DNA of 64,000 nucleotides from Pseudomonas sp. MUP55 (GTDB lineage: Bacteria; Pseudomonadota; Gammaproteobacteria; Pseudomonadales; Pseudomonadaceae), in contig NZ_CP138214.1 in NCBI RefSeq assembly GCF_034043515.1, positions 3,472,001-3,536,000 of the forward strand, given 5' to 3'. The translations under genes and the position numbers were made by a program. The notes below the pieces were generated by a model. That model saw only the letters and a list, made by a program, of their open reading frames with translations, had not been told where the DNA came from and searched no databases. Positions 16,307-25,622 of the stretch are shown here, piece by piece (positions within the stretch are counted from its first letter, which is position 1; each line of letters begins with the position of its first letter).

Positions 16307-16935
16307 TGACATCCACACTGAAATATGCCGCTATTCTTTGGGAGTACTTATCTGAAGGGCGTCAGCATGACACCTGTGATTTGCTAGTAGTCTGTGGGTC
16401 GTACGATCTTCGTGTCTGCGATTACGCTTGTGAATTGCTTCGCAAGGGCGTCGCTGGACACCTGGTGTTCACAGGCAATACGGGCAATTGGACGAGACAT
16501 TTATGGGACAAGACGGAAGCCGAGGTTTTCGCTCAGCGCGCGCTGGATCTCGGAGTGGTGCAGGAGCAATTGAGCTTGGAAAAACGAGCAACTAACTTTG
16601 CTGAAAACATCGCCTTCACTAGAGAAATGTTTCCACAAATACACAGTGCTACGTTTCTTACCAAGCCCAACTCAATCCGCCGAGTCAAGCTGACGTTACC
16701 TATCCAGTGGCCGGGCCTTGATGCATGGGTTGATGCCCCTAGCTACTGTTTCCCTGAACAGACTTCCAATCAGGTCGGGGTGCTTGGATTAATCGACGAA
16801 ATGGTGGGTGATATACAGCGCATTATGCTGTATCCAGAAAAGGGATTTCAGATCGAAGAGACGTTACCAAAAAAAGTCGAGGCGGCCTGGAGGCACTTGA
16901 TTGAGCTGGGCTTTACAAATCACCTGGCCCGTTAG
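16306..16935 (+). CDS. YdcF/SanA-like DUF218 protein
   Basis: This 209-residue protein has the DUF218 outline: LLVVCGSYD near the N-terminus, GHLVFTGNTGNW, then EAEVFAQRALDLGV and LEKRATNFAENIAFTREMF, the conserved helix with the E-x-A-x-N pattern. The fold binds a nucleotide or similar ligand and function is largely unknown. Unlike SanA it has no N-terminal membrane anchor, so it should be cytoplasmic. AGGAG lies before the ATG, which overlaps the HAD stop. As the last gene of the cassette it may act on the same intermediate. Confidence 0.8.
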   Translation: MTSTLKYAAILWEYLSEGRQHDTCDLLVVCGSYDLRVCDYACELLRKGVAGHLVFTGNTGNWTRHLWDKTEAEVFAQRALDLGVVQEQLSLEKRATNFAENIAFTREMFPQIHSATFLTKPNSIRRVKLTLPIQWPGLDAWVDAPSYCFPEQTSNQVGVLGLIDEMVGDIQRIMLYPEKGFQIEETLPKKVEAAWRHLIELGFTNHLAR

Positions 16936-17085
16936 CGTTGCAGCGACGCTCCGGAACGTACACTGCGTAGAGCCTTGGCGCTCGGCACAGCACGTAGGGC
17001 CGCCCACCCTCTTCAACCCCACCGCCGGCGTGGCCCTGGCAGGATTCGCAATGCTGGCTTCATCATCTCGCTATCCCAGAAACGC

Positions 17086-17112
17086 AAAAGCCCCGCTTTC
17101 GCGAGGCTTTCG
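17086..17112 (-). terminator. Terminator of tRNA-Ser
   Basis: On the minus strand AAAGCCTCGC-GAAA-GCGGGGCTTTT lies ten bases beyond the tRNA 3' end: a stem with a GAAA loop and T run. Confidence 0.8.
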
Positions 17113-17121
17113 TGTAAATCT

Positions 17122-17212
17122 TGGCGGGAAACCAGGGATTCGAACCCTGGGAACGCTATTAACGTTCGCCGGTTTTCAAGACCGGTGCATTCAACCACTC
17201 TGCCAATTTCCC
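17122..17212 (-). tRNA. tRNA-Ser (anticodon UGA)
   Basis: The minus strand reads GGGAAATTGGCAGAGTGG at the 5' end, an anticodon stem CCGGT-CTTGAAA-ACCGG with anticodon TGA, a long variable arm typical of class II tRNAs, the T-loop GGTTCGAATCC and an encoded CCA. Acceptor pairing is GGGAAAT with GTTTCCC and discriminator G. Its 3' end faces the low-GC cassette. Confidence 0.96.
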
Positions 17213-17226
17213 TTGTGCATCACAGG

Positions 17227-17232
17227 ATTATA
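17227..17232 (-). promoter_or_regulatory. -10 box of tRNA-Ser
   Basis: A perfect TATAAT on the minus strand lies 15 bases before the mature tRNA 5' end. A matching -35 is not obvious at 16-18 bases. Confidence 0.5.
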
Positions 17233-17364
17233 GTAGCTCATCCCGTCTCAGCGGGCGCCATAATACCCGAATGAAACACACTGTCAAACTCTCTGCATAG
17301 CTTGTTACAGAGCGTCTGTTATGATCTTTGCGACTGAACGTTTCAAAACTGAAGGAGTGTCGCC

Positions 17365-18036
17365 ATGCGCGAACAGAATTACGCAGTGAATGGCAACGCG
17401 CAGGCTGAGCAGCTTGAAGTCAGCCGCGTCTTGCGCAACACGTACGGCCTGCTCGCCCTTACCCTCGCATTCAGCGGCGTGATGGCTTACGTGGCCCAGC
17501 AGATGCGCGTCGGTTACCCGAATATCTTTGTCGTGCTGATCGGCTTCTATGGTCTGTTCTTCCTGACCAACAAGCTGCGCGACTCGGCCTGGGGCCTGGT
17601 GTCGGCGTTTGCCTTGACCGGCTTCATGGGCTTTATCCTCGGCCCGATCCTTAACCGTTACCTCGGCATGGCCGGCGGCGCGGAAGTGGTCAGTTCGGCA
17701 TTTGCCATGACCGCGTTGGTGTTCGGTGGCCTGTCGGCGTACGTGCTGATCAGCCGCAAGGACATGAGCTTCCTGGGCGGCTTCATTACCGCTGGCTTCT
17801 TCGTGTTGCTGGCGGCTGTGGTAGCCGGCATGTTCTTCCAGATCAGCGGTCTGCAACTGGCGATCAGCGCAGGTTTCGTGCTGTTCTCCTCTGTGTGCAT
17901 CCTATTCCAGACCAGCGCCATCATCCACGGTGGTGAGCGTAACTACATCATGGCCACCATCAGCCTGTATGTGTCGATCTACAACCTGTTTATCAGCCTG
18001 TTGCAGATCTTCGGCATCATGAGCCGCGACGACTGA
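17365..18036 (+). CDS. yccA: Bax inhibitor-1/YccA family membrane protein
   Basis: This 223-residue protein has seven predicted membrane helices and the BI-1 pattern (LRNTYGLLALTLAFSGVMAYVA, FILGPIL, LYVSIYNLFISLLQI at the end). In E. coli YccA is an inner-membrane substrate and modulator of the FtsH protease. GGAG stands before the ATG (AAGGAGTGTCGCC). The gene is monocistronic and is followed by a shared terminator. Confidence 0.92.
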   Translation: MREQNYAVNGNAQAEQLEVSRVLRNTYGLLALTLAFSGVMAYVAQQMRVGYPNIFVVLIGFYGLFFLTNKLRDSAWGLVSAFALTGFMGFILGPILNRYLGMAGGAEVVSSAFAMTALVFGGLSAYVLISRKDMSFLGGFITAGFFVLLAAVVAGMFFQISGLQLAISAGFVLFSSVCILFQTSAIIHGGERNYIMATISLYVSIYNLFISLLQIFGIMSRDD

Positions 18037-18055
18037 TTGCAAAGGTCGTAAAAAA

Positions 18056-18088
18056 GAATGCCCCGTATCGCGAGATACGGGGCATTTT
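18056..18088. terminator. Bidirectional terminator between yccA and murB
   Basis: AATGCCCCGTATC-GCGA-GATACGGGGCATTTTC: a long perfect stem between convergent genes. Confidence 0.9.
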
Positions 18089-18111
18089 CATTTCTGCGGC
18101 GCGGGGACGGA

Positions 18112-19131
18112 TCAGTACTGGTTGGGTTCCATCTCAAGCACCACCCCGAAGCGCTCGGCGATATCCTGCTGGATACGCAGCGCCAGATTGGCAATGTCAC
18201 GGCCGGTGGCCGCGCCATAGTTGACCAGCACCAGCGCTTGCATTGTATGCACGCCGGCATCGCCATCGCGAAAGCCCTTCCAGCCGGCCTTTTCGATCAG
18301 CCAACCGGCAGCGAGTTTGGTCTGCCCGTCTGCCTGCGGATAGGCCACCAGGTCCGGGTACTGGCTTTTCAGCTCAACAGCCAAGGCCTGGGGCACGAGT
18401 GGGTTTTTGAAGAAACTGCCGGCATTGCCCAGCTCTGCCGGGTCCGGCAATTTTTCACGGCGAATGCTGCAAATTGCCCGGCTCACATCGGTCGGCGTAG
18501 CGTCGGTAATCCCCTGCCCGGCCAGACGCTGCTGCACCGGGCCGTAGTCGAGTTTCAGGTGGCTGGCGCGGCTCAGGGCAAAGCGTACCCGCAGTATCAA
18601 CCAGCGCCCGACTTCATGTTTGAACAGGCTGTCGCGGTAGGCAAACCTGCATTCCTGCAGGCTGAAATCCCGCAGTTCGCCGCTCTGGCGATCCAGTGCC
18701 GTGAGCCCGGCAAACACGTCCTTGATTTCAACACCGTACGCGCCGATGTTTTGCATGGGCGCTGCACCCACCGTGCCGGGGATCAGGCTGAGGTTTTCCA
18801 GGCCGCAAAAACCCTGTTCAAGGGTCCACAATACAAAGGGATGCCAGGCTTCGCCCGCTTCGGCTTCGACCACTACGTGCACGCCGTCGTCGTGCAGCAC
18901 GCGAATACCCTGGGTCACCATACGCAACACCAGGGCCGGTACGTCCTGGGTCAGCAGCAGGTTGCTGCCGCCGCCGATCACCAGCAGCGGCACACTGTGC
19001 GCCTCGGCGTAGGCCAGGGCTTGCTGCACATCGGCATCACTGCGGGCCTCGGCAAACAGTTGGGCGCGCACATCGATGCCAAAGCTGTTGAAGGGTTTGA
19101 GGGATACCTGCGCCTGTACTTGCAAGGTCAT
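18112..19131 (-). CDS. murB: UDP-N-acetylenolpyruvoylglucosamine reductase
   Basis: This 339-residue cytoplasmic flavoenzyme reduces the enolpyruvyl group with NADPH to give UDP-MurNAc for peptidoglycan. The FAD motif GGGSNLL, the conserved NIGAYGVE stretch and the SFFKNP motif with the catalytic Ser are all present. The length fits the longer E. coli type. Its ATG overlaps the phosphatase stop by four bases, making it the last gene of the minus-strand envelope operon that begins at comEC. Confidence 0.97.
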   Translation of the reverse strand: MTLQVQAQVSLKPFNSFGIDVRAQLFAEARSDADVQQALAYAEAHSVPLLVIGGGSNLLLTQDVPALVLRMVTQGIRVLHDDGVHVVVEAEAGEAWHPFVLWTLEQGFCGLENLSLIPGTVGAAPMQNIGAYGVEIKDVFAGLTALDRQSGELRDFSLQECRFAYRDSLFKHEVGRWLILRVRFALSRASHLKLDYGPVQQRLAGQGITDATPTDVSRAICSIRREKLPDPAELGNAGSFFKNPLVPQALAVELKSQYPDLVAYPQADGQTKLAAGWLIEKAGWKGFRDGDAGVHTMQALVLVNYGAATGRDIANLALRIQQDIAERFGVVLEMEPNQY

Positions 19132-19592
19132 AACCGCCCCTTCAATTCGATCACCAATAAATCACAGGCACGCTCGATCAGGTCCAGGACCCGCTCAAAA
19201 CCCTGGTCGCCTTCATAATAAGGATCTGGCACTTCGTCCACTTCGCCGTCAAAGCGGCGCAGGAACAAATCCAGCTGCGCCTTGCCCTGTGCTGGCTGCA
19301 TGGCCTTGAGGTTGCGCAGGTTGCTGTGGTCCATGGCCAGGATCAGGTCGTAACGCGCAAAGTCGGCGCGGGAGACCTGTTGGGCACGCTGGGATGACAA
19401 GTCATAGCCACGCGCCAGTGCCGCACGCTGGCTGCGCTGATCCGGTGGGTTGCCGACATGCCATTCGCCAGTGCCTGCTGATGCCACCTCAACCTGACCG
19501 GCCAAACCGGCGTCGCGCAGCTTATGGCGCAAGACGCCTTCGGCGGTGGGCGAGCGGCAGATATTGCCCAGGCAGACAAACAGGACCTCCAT
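19128..19592 (-). CDS. Low-molecular-weight protein-tyrosine phosphatase
   Basis: This 154-residue enzyme has the active-site loop CLGNICRSP at the extreme N-terminus and the general-acid DPYYEG near the C-terminus, the two hallmarks of the family. Such phosphatases often act on tyrosine kinases of polysaccharide export, but none is nearby. The ATG at 19592 overlaps the kdsB stop as TGATG; an upstream in-frame TTG is less likely. It is co-transcribed with murB and kdsB. Confidence 0.94.
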   Translation of the reverse strand: MEVLFVCLGNICRSPTAEGVLRHKLRDAGLAGQVEVASAGTGEWHVGNPPDQRSQRAALARGYDLSSQRAQQVSRADFARYDLILAMDHSNLRNLKAMQPAQGKAQLDLFLRRFDGEVDEVPDPYYEGDQGFERVLDLIERACDLLVIELKGRL

Positions 19593-20356
19593 CAAGCCCC
19601 CAGCAGGCGACGAACGCGCTCGAGGTCTTCCTGGGTGTCGACGCCTGCAGGCGGCGCTTCCAGCGCATCACCCACATGAATACGCACGCCGTGCCACAGG
19701 GCCCGCAGTTGCTCCAGGGACTCGGTGTTTTCCAGCCAGCACGGGCCCCAGCTGACGAAGTCATGCAAGAAACCGGCGCGATAGGCGTAGATGCCGATAT
19801 GGCGGCGGTACGGTACGCCTTGCGGAAGTACGCCGGGGTTGCTGGCAAAGGCATCCCGTGCCCAGGGCAGCGTCGAACGGCTGAACGTCAGGGCCAGGCC
19901 GTTGGTATCGCTGACGACCTTCACCACGTTGGGGTTGAACAAGGTTTCGCTGTCTTCGATCGGCTCGGCCAGGGTTGCCATGCGTGCTTCGCCATGGGCC
20001 GCCAGATTGGCGGCGACCTGGTCGATGACGCTTGGCGGGATCAACGGCTCGTCGCCTTGCACGTTCACCACGATGGCGTCGGGCGCAAGGCCCAGTTGCG
20101 TCGCCACTTCGGCCAGGCGATCGGTGCCGGAATTATGGTCTTCGCGGGTCAGCACCGCCTCGGCGCCGAACCCTTTGCAGGCTTCGATGATGCGCGGATC
20201 GTCGGTCGCCACCACCACCCGTTCAGCGCTGCTTTTACAGGCCTGTTCCCATACCAGCTGGATCATCGGCTTGGCGCCGATCATTTGCAGCGGCTTGCCC
20301 GGCAGGCGGGTCGATGCATAGCGCGAGGGAATCACTACGGTGAAGGCGGTAGTCAT
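19592..20356 (-). CDS. kdsB: 3-deoxy-manno-octulosonate cytidylyltransferase
   Basis: This 254-residue enzyme activates KDO as CMP-KDO for lipopolysaccharide. It opens with the nucleotidyl-transferase signature ([17 protein letters not shown]) and has VVVATDD and the [10 protein letters not shown] metal site. The first ATG overlaps the trm112 stop by four bases. The position next to lpxK fits lipid A/KDO supply. Confidence 0.97.
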   Translation of the reverse strand: MTTAFTVVIPSRYASTRLPGKPLQMIGAKPMIQLVWEQACKSSAERVVVATDDPRIIEACKGFGAEAVLTREDHNSGTDRLAEVATQLGLAPDAIVVNVQGDEPLIPPSVIDQVAANLAAHGEARMATLAEPIEDSETLFNPNVVKVVSDTNGLALTFSRSTLPWARDAFASNPGVLPQGVPYRRHIGIYAYRAGFLHDFVSWGPCWLENTESLEQLRALWHGVRIHVGDALEAPPAGVDTQEDLERVRRLLGA

Positions 20357-20538
20357 TTATCCAGGCGCTCGTCGGTCGTCAGGGTGCGGGCTTCGCTTTC
20401 CAGCATTACCGGGATGCCGTCACGGATGGGGTAAGCCAGGCCGGCACCTTTGCTGATCAGCTCGGTTTTGTCGGCGCTGAGCTTGAGCGGGCCTTTGCAG
20501 ATCGGGCAAGCGAGGATGTCGAGCAATTTGGTGTCCAT
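20353..20538 (-). CDS. Trm112-family protein (YcaR-like)
   Basis: This 61-residue protein has one N-terminal Cys pair ([10 protein letters not shown]) and the closing [11 protein letters not shown] typical of the Trm112/YcaR family. In eukaryotes Trm112 activates methyltransferases; the bacterial role is unsettled. Conserved placement between lpxK and kdsB suggests a link to envelope synthesis, but that is inference from position. It is too short for any other domain. Confidence 0.93.
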   Translation of the reverse strand: MDTKLLDILACPICKGPLKLSADKTELISKGAGLAYPIRDGIPVMLESEARTLTTDERLDK

Positions 20539-20562
20539 GGGTATTTCCTGGAGATAAACGGT

Positions 20563-21573
20563 TCAAGGCAAAAGACGGTTGGGCAGCAGGCGCATCAGCT
20601 GCGTGTCGAACCAGGCGACAAAGGCTGGCGACGGTAGCGCATCCACCGCAAGGTACCACCAGTCGGGCCGGGCGAAGGCGCGGCACTTCACCGCGTCTTT
20701 TTCGGTCATGACCAGCGGCAATGGCGGTGTGAAACTCAACACCTCGGCACTGTAGGGCGCGTGGTCGGCAAATGCATGGGGAATCGGCTGCCAGTGTAGC
20801 GTTTCAAGGGTATTGAAGAAACGTTGCGGATTGCCGATACCGGCCACCGCGTGCACCGGTTGGCCTGGCGCAAAGTAGCTGACCGGCTGCCGCTCGCCGC
20901 TGTGCAGGTTGACCAGTGCCGAAGGCTGCAGGCGAAAAGCAAAGCCGTCTTCCCGGTCCGAGGCGGCACCGTTGTAGAGCAGCGCATCGATACTCTGCAG
21001 GCGCTCCACCGGCTCACGCAAGGGCCCTGCCGGCAAGCAACGGCGATTGCCCAGGCCACGGGCGGCATCGATCAATACCAGTTCCAGATCGCGGGCCAGT
21101 CGGTAGTGTTGCAGGCCGTCGTCGGAAAGGATCAGGTCCAGGGTTTCGCTGGCCAACAGCGCTTGCACCGCTCGGCTGCGATCCGGGTCGATCATCAACG
21201 GCACACCGCCGCGCTGCACGATCAGCAAAGGCTCGTCACCGGCCACTTCGGCACTGTGGTTGGCCTCGACCCGCCATGGCAACTGTGGTGGCTTGGCGCC
21301 ATACCCACGGCTGACCACGCCTACGCGCAACCCTCTGCGCCGACAGTGCTCGATCATCCAGAGGATCATCGGCGTCTTGCCAGTGCCTCCTACCGTGATA
21401 TTGCCCACCACCACAACGGGCACCGGTGACTGGTAGATAGCGCCCTCACCCGCCAGGAAGCGCGCACGTTTGCGCTGCACCACCCGGCGATACAAAGACT
21501 CCAACGGCCGTAACAGCAGGAGCGCCGGGTGGCCCTCGTACCAGGCCTTGAGCAAGCGATCGGACATGGCCAT
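20563..21573 (-). CDS. lpxK: Tetraacyldisaccharide 4'-kinase
   Basis: This 336-residue membrane-associated kinase phosphorylates the lipid A disaccharide at the 4' position. The P-loop GGTGKTP, the preceding VVVGNITV strand, the SRGYG motif and DDGLQHYRL are all in place. The first residues form the amphipathic or membrane helix of the family. Its ATG overlaps the exbD stop by one base (TGATG), so it belongs to the comEC-to-murB operon. Confidence 0.97.
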   Translation of the reverse strand: MAMSDRLLKAWYEGHPALLLLRPLESLYRRVVQRKRARFLAGEGAIYQSPVPVVVVGNITVGGTGKTPMILWMIEHCRRRGLRVGVVSRGYGAKPPQLPWRVEANHSAEVAGDEPLLIVQRGGVPLMIDPDRSRAVQALLASETLDLILSDDGLQHYRLARDLELVLIDAARGLGNRRCLPAGPLREPVERLQSIDALLYNGAASDREDGFAFRLQPSALVNLHSGERQPVSYFAPGQPVHAVAGIGNPQRFFNTLETLHWQPIPHAFADHAPYSAEVLSFTPPLPLVMTEKDAVKCRAFARPDWWYLAVDALPSPAFVAWFDTQLMRLLPNRLLP

Positions 21574-22001
21574 CAGGGTGGGCTCGCCGCCTCGACAGTG
21601 GTCATGCGCAGATGGCTGAAACCGAGCTTGCCGGCAGCGTCCATCGCGGTGATCACAGCCTGATGCTGGGTCTTGCCGTCGGCACTGATCGACAGTGGCA
21701 TGCTGGTGTCGCCGCCGGACTCCTTCTGCAAGGCCTCCATCAGGCTGGCCAGGTCGTTTTTCTCCAGCAACTGGTTATTCACCGAGAACACCCCATCGGC
21801 GCTGATGGCGATGTCCAATTGCTTGACCTGCTGGTCTTCGGCAGGCGAGCCGCTCACGGCTTCGGGCAGGTCGACGCGCAGCTGGGTTTCCCGGGTGAAG
21901 GTGGTAGTGACGACAAAGAACAGCAGCAGGATAAACACCACGTCAATCAGCGACGCGAGGTTGATATCGACGTTTTCCCGTTGCTTGCGGCGAAATTTCA
22001 C
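21573..22001 (-). CDS. exbD: ExbD/TolR-family protein
   Basis: This 142-residue protein has one membrane helix near its N-terminus, carrying the functional Asp ([19 protein letters not shown]), and a periplasmic domain. ExbD and TolR pair with ExbB/TolQ in proton-driven motors. Together with the preceding gene it forms such a stator. The location beside lpxK, away from TonB, is the usual one for this orphan pair in Pseudomonas, and the name exbD is by family, not proven function. Confidence 0.92.
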   Translation of the reverse strand: MKFRRKQRENVDINLASLIDVVFILLLFFVVTTTFTRETQLRVDLPEAVSGSPAEDQQVKQLDIAISADGVFSVNNQLLEKNDLASLMEALQKESGGDTSMPLSISADGKTQHQAVITAMDAAGKLGFSHLRMTTVEAASPP

Positions 22002-22633
22002 GCTTTGCCCTCGACCAGGTCCACATCACGGTCGCCCTGCACCACTTCCACCAGCTTGATGGCTTCCTGTTCCATGCCGACCACCAGTTCATCGATGCGC
22101 CGTTGCAGGAAACGGTGGAAGAACACTGAAGGGATACCCACCATCAGGCCCGCAGCGGTGGTGATCAATGCCTTGGAAATACCACCGGCGAGCACGGCGG
22201 CGTTGGTGGTCATGCCCGAGCCCATGAACGAGCTGAAGATGTCGATCATGCCCAGCACCGTGCCCAGCAAACCGAGCAGCGGCGCCATCGCGGCAATGGT
22301 GCCGAGGGCGTTGATGTAGCGCTCCAGTTCATGGATCACCCGCGCGGCGGCTTCCTCGATGCACTCTTTCATGATCTCGCGACCATGCTTGGAGTTGGCC
22401 AGGCCCGCGGCGAGGATTTCACCCAGCGGCGAATTGGCGCGCAGCTCCTTGAGCTTTTGCTTGTCGAGCTGCTTGTTCTTGATCCAGCCCCACACTTGCC
22501 CCAGCAAGTGCTCGGGGGTGACGCGACTGGCGCGCAGGGTCCACAGGCGTTCGGCGACGATGCCGAGTGCGGCAATGGAACTCATGATGATCGGCAACAT
22601 CATCCAGCCGCCGGATTTGACCAATTCCCACAC
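21998..22633 (-). CDS. exbB: MotA/TolQ/ExbB proton channel protein
   Basis: This 211-residue protein has three predicted membrane helices, with the first near the N-terminus (SGGWMMLPIIMSSIAALGIVAERLW) and the family pair later (APLLGLLGTVLGMIDIF, ISKALITTAAGLMVGIPSV). I start it at the GTG at 22633 because GAGGGGG lies eight bases before it; the frame is open further upstream but that part is not family-like. It overlaps exbD by four bases and forms the proton channel of that stator. Confidence 0.92.
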   Translation of the reverse strand: MWELVKSGGWMMLPIIMSSIAALGIVAERLWTLRASRVTPEHLLGQVWGWIKNKQLDKQKLKELRANSPLGEILAAGLANSKHGREIMKECIEEAAARVIHELERYINALGTIAAMAPLLGLLGTVLGMIDIFSSFMGSGMTTNAAVLAGGISKALITTAAGLMVGIPSVFFHRFLQRRIDELVVGMEQEAIKLVEVVQGDRDVDLVEGKA

Positions 22634-22742
22634 AGTGAATGCCCCCTCGAAAAAGTGCGCCACTTTACCATATAGGTTCGGCAGCGGGGTTCGTCGGCCG
22701 CAGACCGGACTGTCGCAGCGCGCCGTGTTTGGTAACGTTGGA

Positions 22743-24968
22743 TTACGGTAACGGTTCGCGCCAGAACCGGCGTTGACTGCGCGCAACAACGGCGGGCTCG
22801 AACGCCCCTAACTGCACACGCACAGCACCTTGTTCGGCGCTGTCATGTATCCGGCTGCCCAAGGCCTGATAGCGCTCCAGCACTTGCGAATGGGGATGAC
22901 CGAAGGCGTTGCCCCGGCCTCTGGAAATCAGCACCGACTTGGGCGCAAGCCGCTGCACAAAGGGTCTGGATGACGAGCTGCGGCTACCATGATGGGGCGC
23001 TTGCAGCCAATCGGTTGGCACCGCCAATGACGTATCCAGCAATGCGCGCTCTGCTGCACGGTCGATATCGCCCGTCAGCAGCAGCCGTTCGCCGCCTGCC
23101 ACCACCTGCAACACACAGGATTTGGAGTTACCACTGATGGCATCAACCCACTGCCATAAGACGAACGACACGCCATCCCACTCCCACCGTTCACCGCTGA
23201 TACAAGGCTCAGTCTTCAGAAAAGCCGGCAGCCCCTCGGTTTCGCCGCCGACCACACGCGTGATGGGCACCCCACGGGCGACAGCTGCAGCGCCACCGGC
23301 GTGATCGGCATCGGCATGGCTCAGTAGCATCATGTCCAGGCGCTCTATGCCGAACTTTTTCAACGACGGCAAGACCACGCGCGCGCCCAGATCCAGCGAC
23401 CCCGAACGAGGCCCGGCGTCGTAAAGCAGAGCATGATTGCGGGTGCGCAGGATCACGGCCTGCCCCTGGCCGACATCCAGCTGCACCACCGTCACCTGCC
23501 CATGGGGTATCGGGTCCCTGGGTGGAAATACCGCCAGCAACAGCATGGGCCAGCCCAGCAAACGAAACGGCACCCCGTTGGGGAGCAGCAATAACACCGC
23601 GCCCGCCAGGCTCACCAGCCAACACGCCAGCGGCACTTCAGCCGGCGTCCAGGCCGGCAACTGCCCGCCCAGCAGCGCCAGCACCTTGAACCAGGCTTCC
23701 AGCGCCCCACCGGCCAACCAGATCAAGCCGTCACCGATCACCGGCAGCCACAGCAGCGCCGTGCCCAGCAGCGCCAACGGCAGCACCACCAGGCTGATCC
23801 ACGGCACGGCGAACAAGTTGGCCACTGGCGCAGTAAGGCTGATGGGCAACCCCAGCACCAGCAACAATGGAAACAGGCCTATGGCTATCAACCACTGCGG
23901 ACGTGTCCATGCCTGCCAGACGCTCCATGGCCCCAGCCGTCCGCCGAACGTCAGGACCAGGATCGCAACCGCCGCAAACGACAACCAGAACCCAGGCTGC
24001 AGACTGGCCAACGGCTCAAGCAGCAGTACGCCGTTGAACGCCAGCAACAGCGGCCACCAGGCGCCCAGATGCTGAAAGCGCAGCCGCCATAGCAGCACCA
24101 GACCAACCATCACGCAGGCCCGCTGCACGGGCACGCCGAAACCCGCCAGCAGGCCATAACTCAAGGCGGCTGCGAAAGCCATGCCACACGCCCAAGGCAG
24201 CCATGGCAGGGTTCGTGGCCAGCAGCCATAACGCGCCAACCCCGCCAACAGCCCATAGATCAGCCCGGCCAGCAGGCCGATGTGCTGCCCGGAAATGACC
24301 AACAGGTGCACGGTGCCGGTGTCTTGCACCACCTGCCACTCCTGTGCCTCCAGCCCCGAACCGTCCCCCAGCACCAGCGCCGCCACTGCGGCTTCACGGC
24401 CTTGCGCATCGGTAGCCAGCAGGCGTTGGCGCAGGCCGTCGCGCCAGGCGTTGCGGGCCGGCGCCAGGCGTTCACCGTCTTTCACCGAGCCCGTGGCACC
24501 CATGCGCTGCGCCAGCAGCCAGGCCTCGTGGTCGAAACCGTGGAAATTGAGCAGGCCGGACGGCCGCTTGAGGGTGACAGCCAGACGCCAGCGTTCCCCG
24601 CTGCGCACCGCCGGCCCGCCGTGCCAGGACACACGGATGCGCTTGGGTAGCCTGGCCTTGCGCGACCGACTGTCAGCCAGCTCAAAGCGTACGCCCGTGT
24701 CCGTCTGCTGGGGCAAACCGACCACGCGCGCCTCCAGCCAGCGCGTCTCGCCGTCCAGCGTCGGTTGCAATCGATCATCCAGTGCCCACTGCGCGCTGAT
24801 GCAGGCCCAACTCAAACCCAGCAGGAAGAACGCCAGCGGATAGGTACGAAACGGCAACAACATCAATGCCAACACGACCATGGCCAACAGCCATCCGGTG
24901 GCCGGCAATGCCGGTAGAAAACGCAGGGTCAGCAACCCCAGCGCAAGCGCGAACATCCCTGTCCTCAT
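22743..24968 (-). CDS. comEC: ComEC/Rec2-family DNA internalisation protein
   Basis: About 741 residues: hydrophobic helices at the N-terminus, the DUF4131 segment, a central multi-helix competence domain (LVISGQHIGLLAGLIYG), and a C-terminal metallo-beta-lactamase domain (VVQLDVGQGQAVIL, LLSHADADHAGG, LLTGDID). In competent bacteria ComEC carries single-stranded DNA across the inner membrane; pseudomonads keep it though few are known to be competent. The start at 24968 follows AAGGAAT. It heads the envelope operon. Confidence 0.92.
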   Translation of the reverse strand: MRTGMFALALGLLTLRFLPALPATGWLLAMVVLALMLLPFRTYPLAFFLLGLSWACISAQWALDDRLQPTLDGETRWLEARVVGLPQQTDTGVRFELADSRSRKARLPKRIRVSWHGGPAVRSGERWRLAVTLKRPSGLLNFHGFDHEAWLLAQRMGATGSVKDGERLAPARNAWRDGLRQRLLATDAQGREAAVAALVLGDGSGLEAQEWQVVQDTGTVHLLVISGQHIGLLAGLIYGLLAGLARYGCWPRTLPWLPWACGMAFAAALSYGLLAGFGVPVQRACVMVGLVLLWRLRFQHLGAWWPLLLAFNGVLLLEPLASLQPGFWLSFAAVAILVLTFGGRLGPWSVWQAWTRPQWLIAIGLFPLLLVLGLPISLTAPVANLFAVPWISLVVLPLALLGTALLWLPVIGDGLIWLAGGALEAWFKVLALLGGQLPAWTPAEVPLACWLVSLAGAVLLLLPNGVPFRLLGWPMLLLAVFPPRDPIPHGQVTVVQLDVGQGQAVILRTRNHALLYDAGPRSGSLDLGARVVLPSLKKFGIERLDMMLLSHADADHAGGAAAVARGVPITRVVGGETEGLPAFLKTEPCISGERWEWDGVSFVLWQWVDAISGNSKSCVLQVVAGGERLLLTGDIDRAAERALLDTSLAVPTDWLQAPHHGSRSSSSRPFVQRLAPKSVLISRGRGNAFGHPHSQVLERYQALGSRIHDSAEQGAVRVQLGAFEPAVVARSQRRFWREPLP

Positions 24969-25103
24969 GGAGCATTCCTTTGGGTGATCCATTCAGTCTT
25001 AGTTGGGGTTCCCAGCGGCGCCTTTGATGTTTTGTCACAAAGTCTGAATTTTCTGTTTATAGAATGCGCGCATACTTGCCCCTCGAACTGACCTGGACCC
25101 CTT

Positions 25104-25619
25104 ATGCCCCGGCGCTTATTCAAACGGTACATGCCCGACCCCAGCAGTATCAGGGAACATAAGTCATTACAGTTTCTTGGCACCCTGCTGCATGACCCGA
25201 ACCTCTGGCACCTCAACCGGCATTCGGTGGCCCGCGCCATGGCCGTGGGTTTGTTTGCCGCGTTTATCCCTATTCCCTTGCAGATGTTGCTCGCTGCGGT
25301 CCTTGCGATTGTGGTGCGCGGCAACATGCCGATTGCCGTCAGCCTGGTCTGGCTGACCAACCCGATCACCATGCCGGTGGTATTTTTCTGCACCTATATC
25401 ACCGGTGCCTGGTTGATGAATGTGCCGGCACGCAGCCTGCCCGATAACCTCACCTGGGAATGGATCAGTGGCGAGTTGAGCACGATGTGGCAGCCATTCC
25501 TGCTGGGCTCGGTGGTCTGCGGATTGGTGCTCGGCGCATTGGCCTATTGCCTGACCATGGGGTATTGGCGCTGGTGGGTGGCGCACCAGTGGAAGAAACG
25601 CAAACTGCGCCGGCGCTGA
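25104..25619 (+). CDS. DUF2062 membrane protein
   Basis: This 171-residue protein has three or four predicted membrane helices and the family's conserved segments (RHSVARAMAVGLFAAFIPIPLQM near residue 50, LTNPITMPVVFF). DUF2062 proteins are inner-membrane proteins of unknown role. It is divergent from comEC and converges on the sensor kinase gene with a 3-base gap, so the two 3' ends are nearly in contact. Confidence 0.88.
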   Translation: MPRRLFKRYMPDPSSIREHKSLQFLGTLLHDPNLWHLNRHSVARAMAVGLFAAFIPIPLQMLLAAVLAIVVRGNMPIAVSLVWLTNPITMPVVFFCTYITGAWLMNVPARSLPDNLTWEWISGELSTMWQPFLLGSVVCGLVLGALAYCLTMGYWRWWVAHQWKKRKLRRR

Positions 25620-25622
25620 TGG

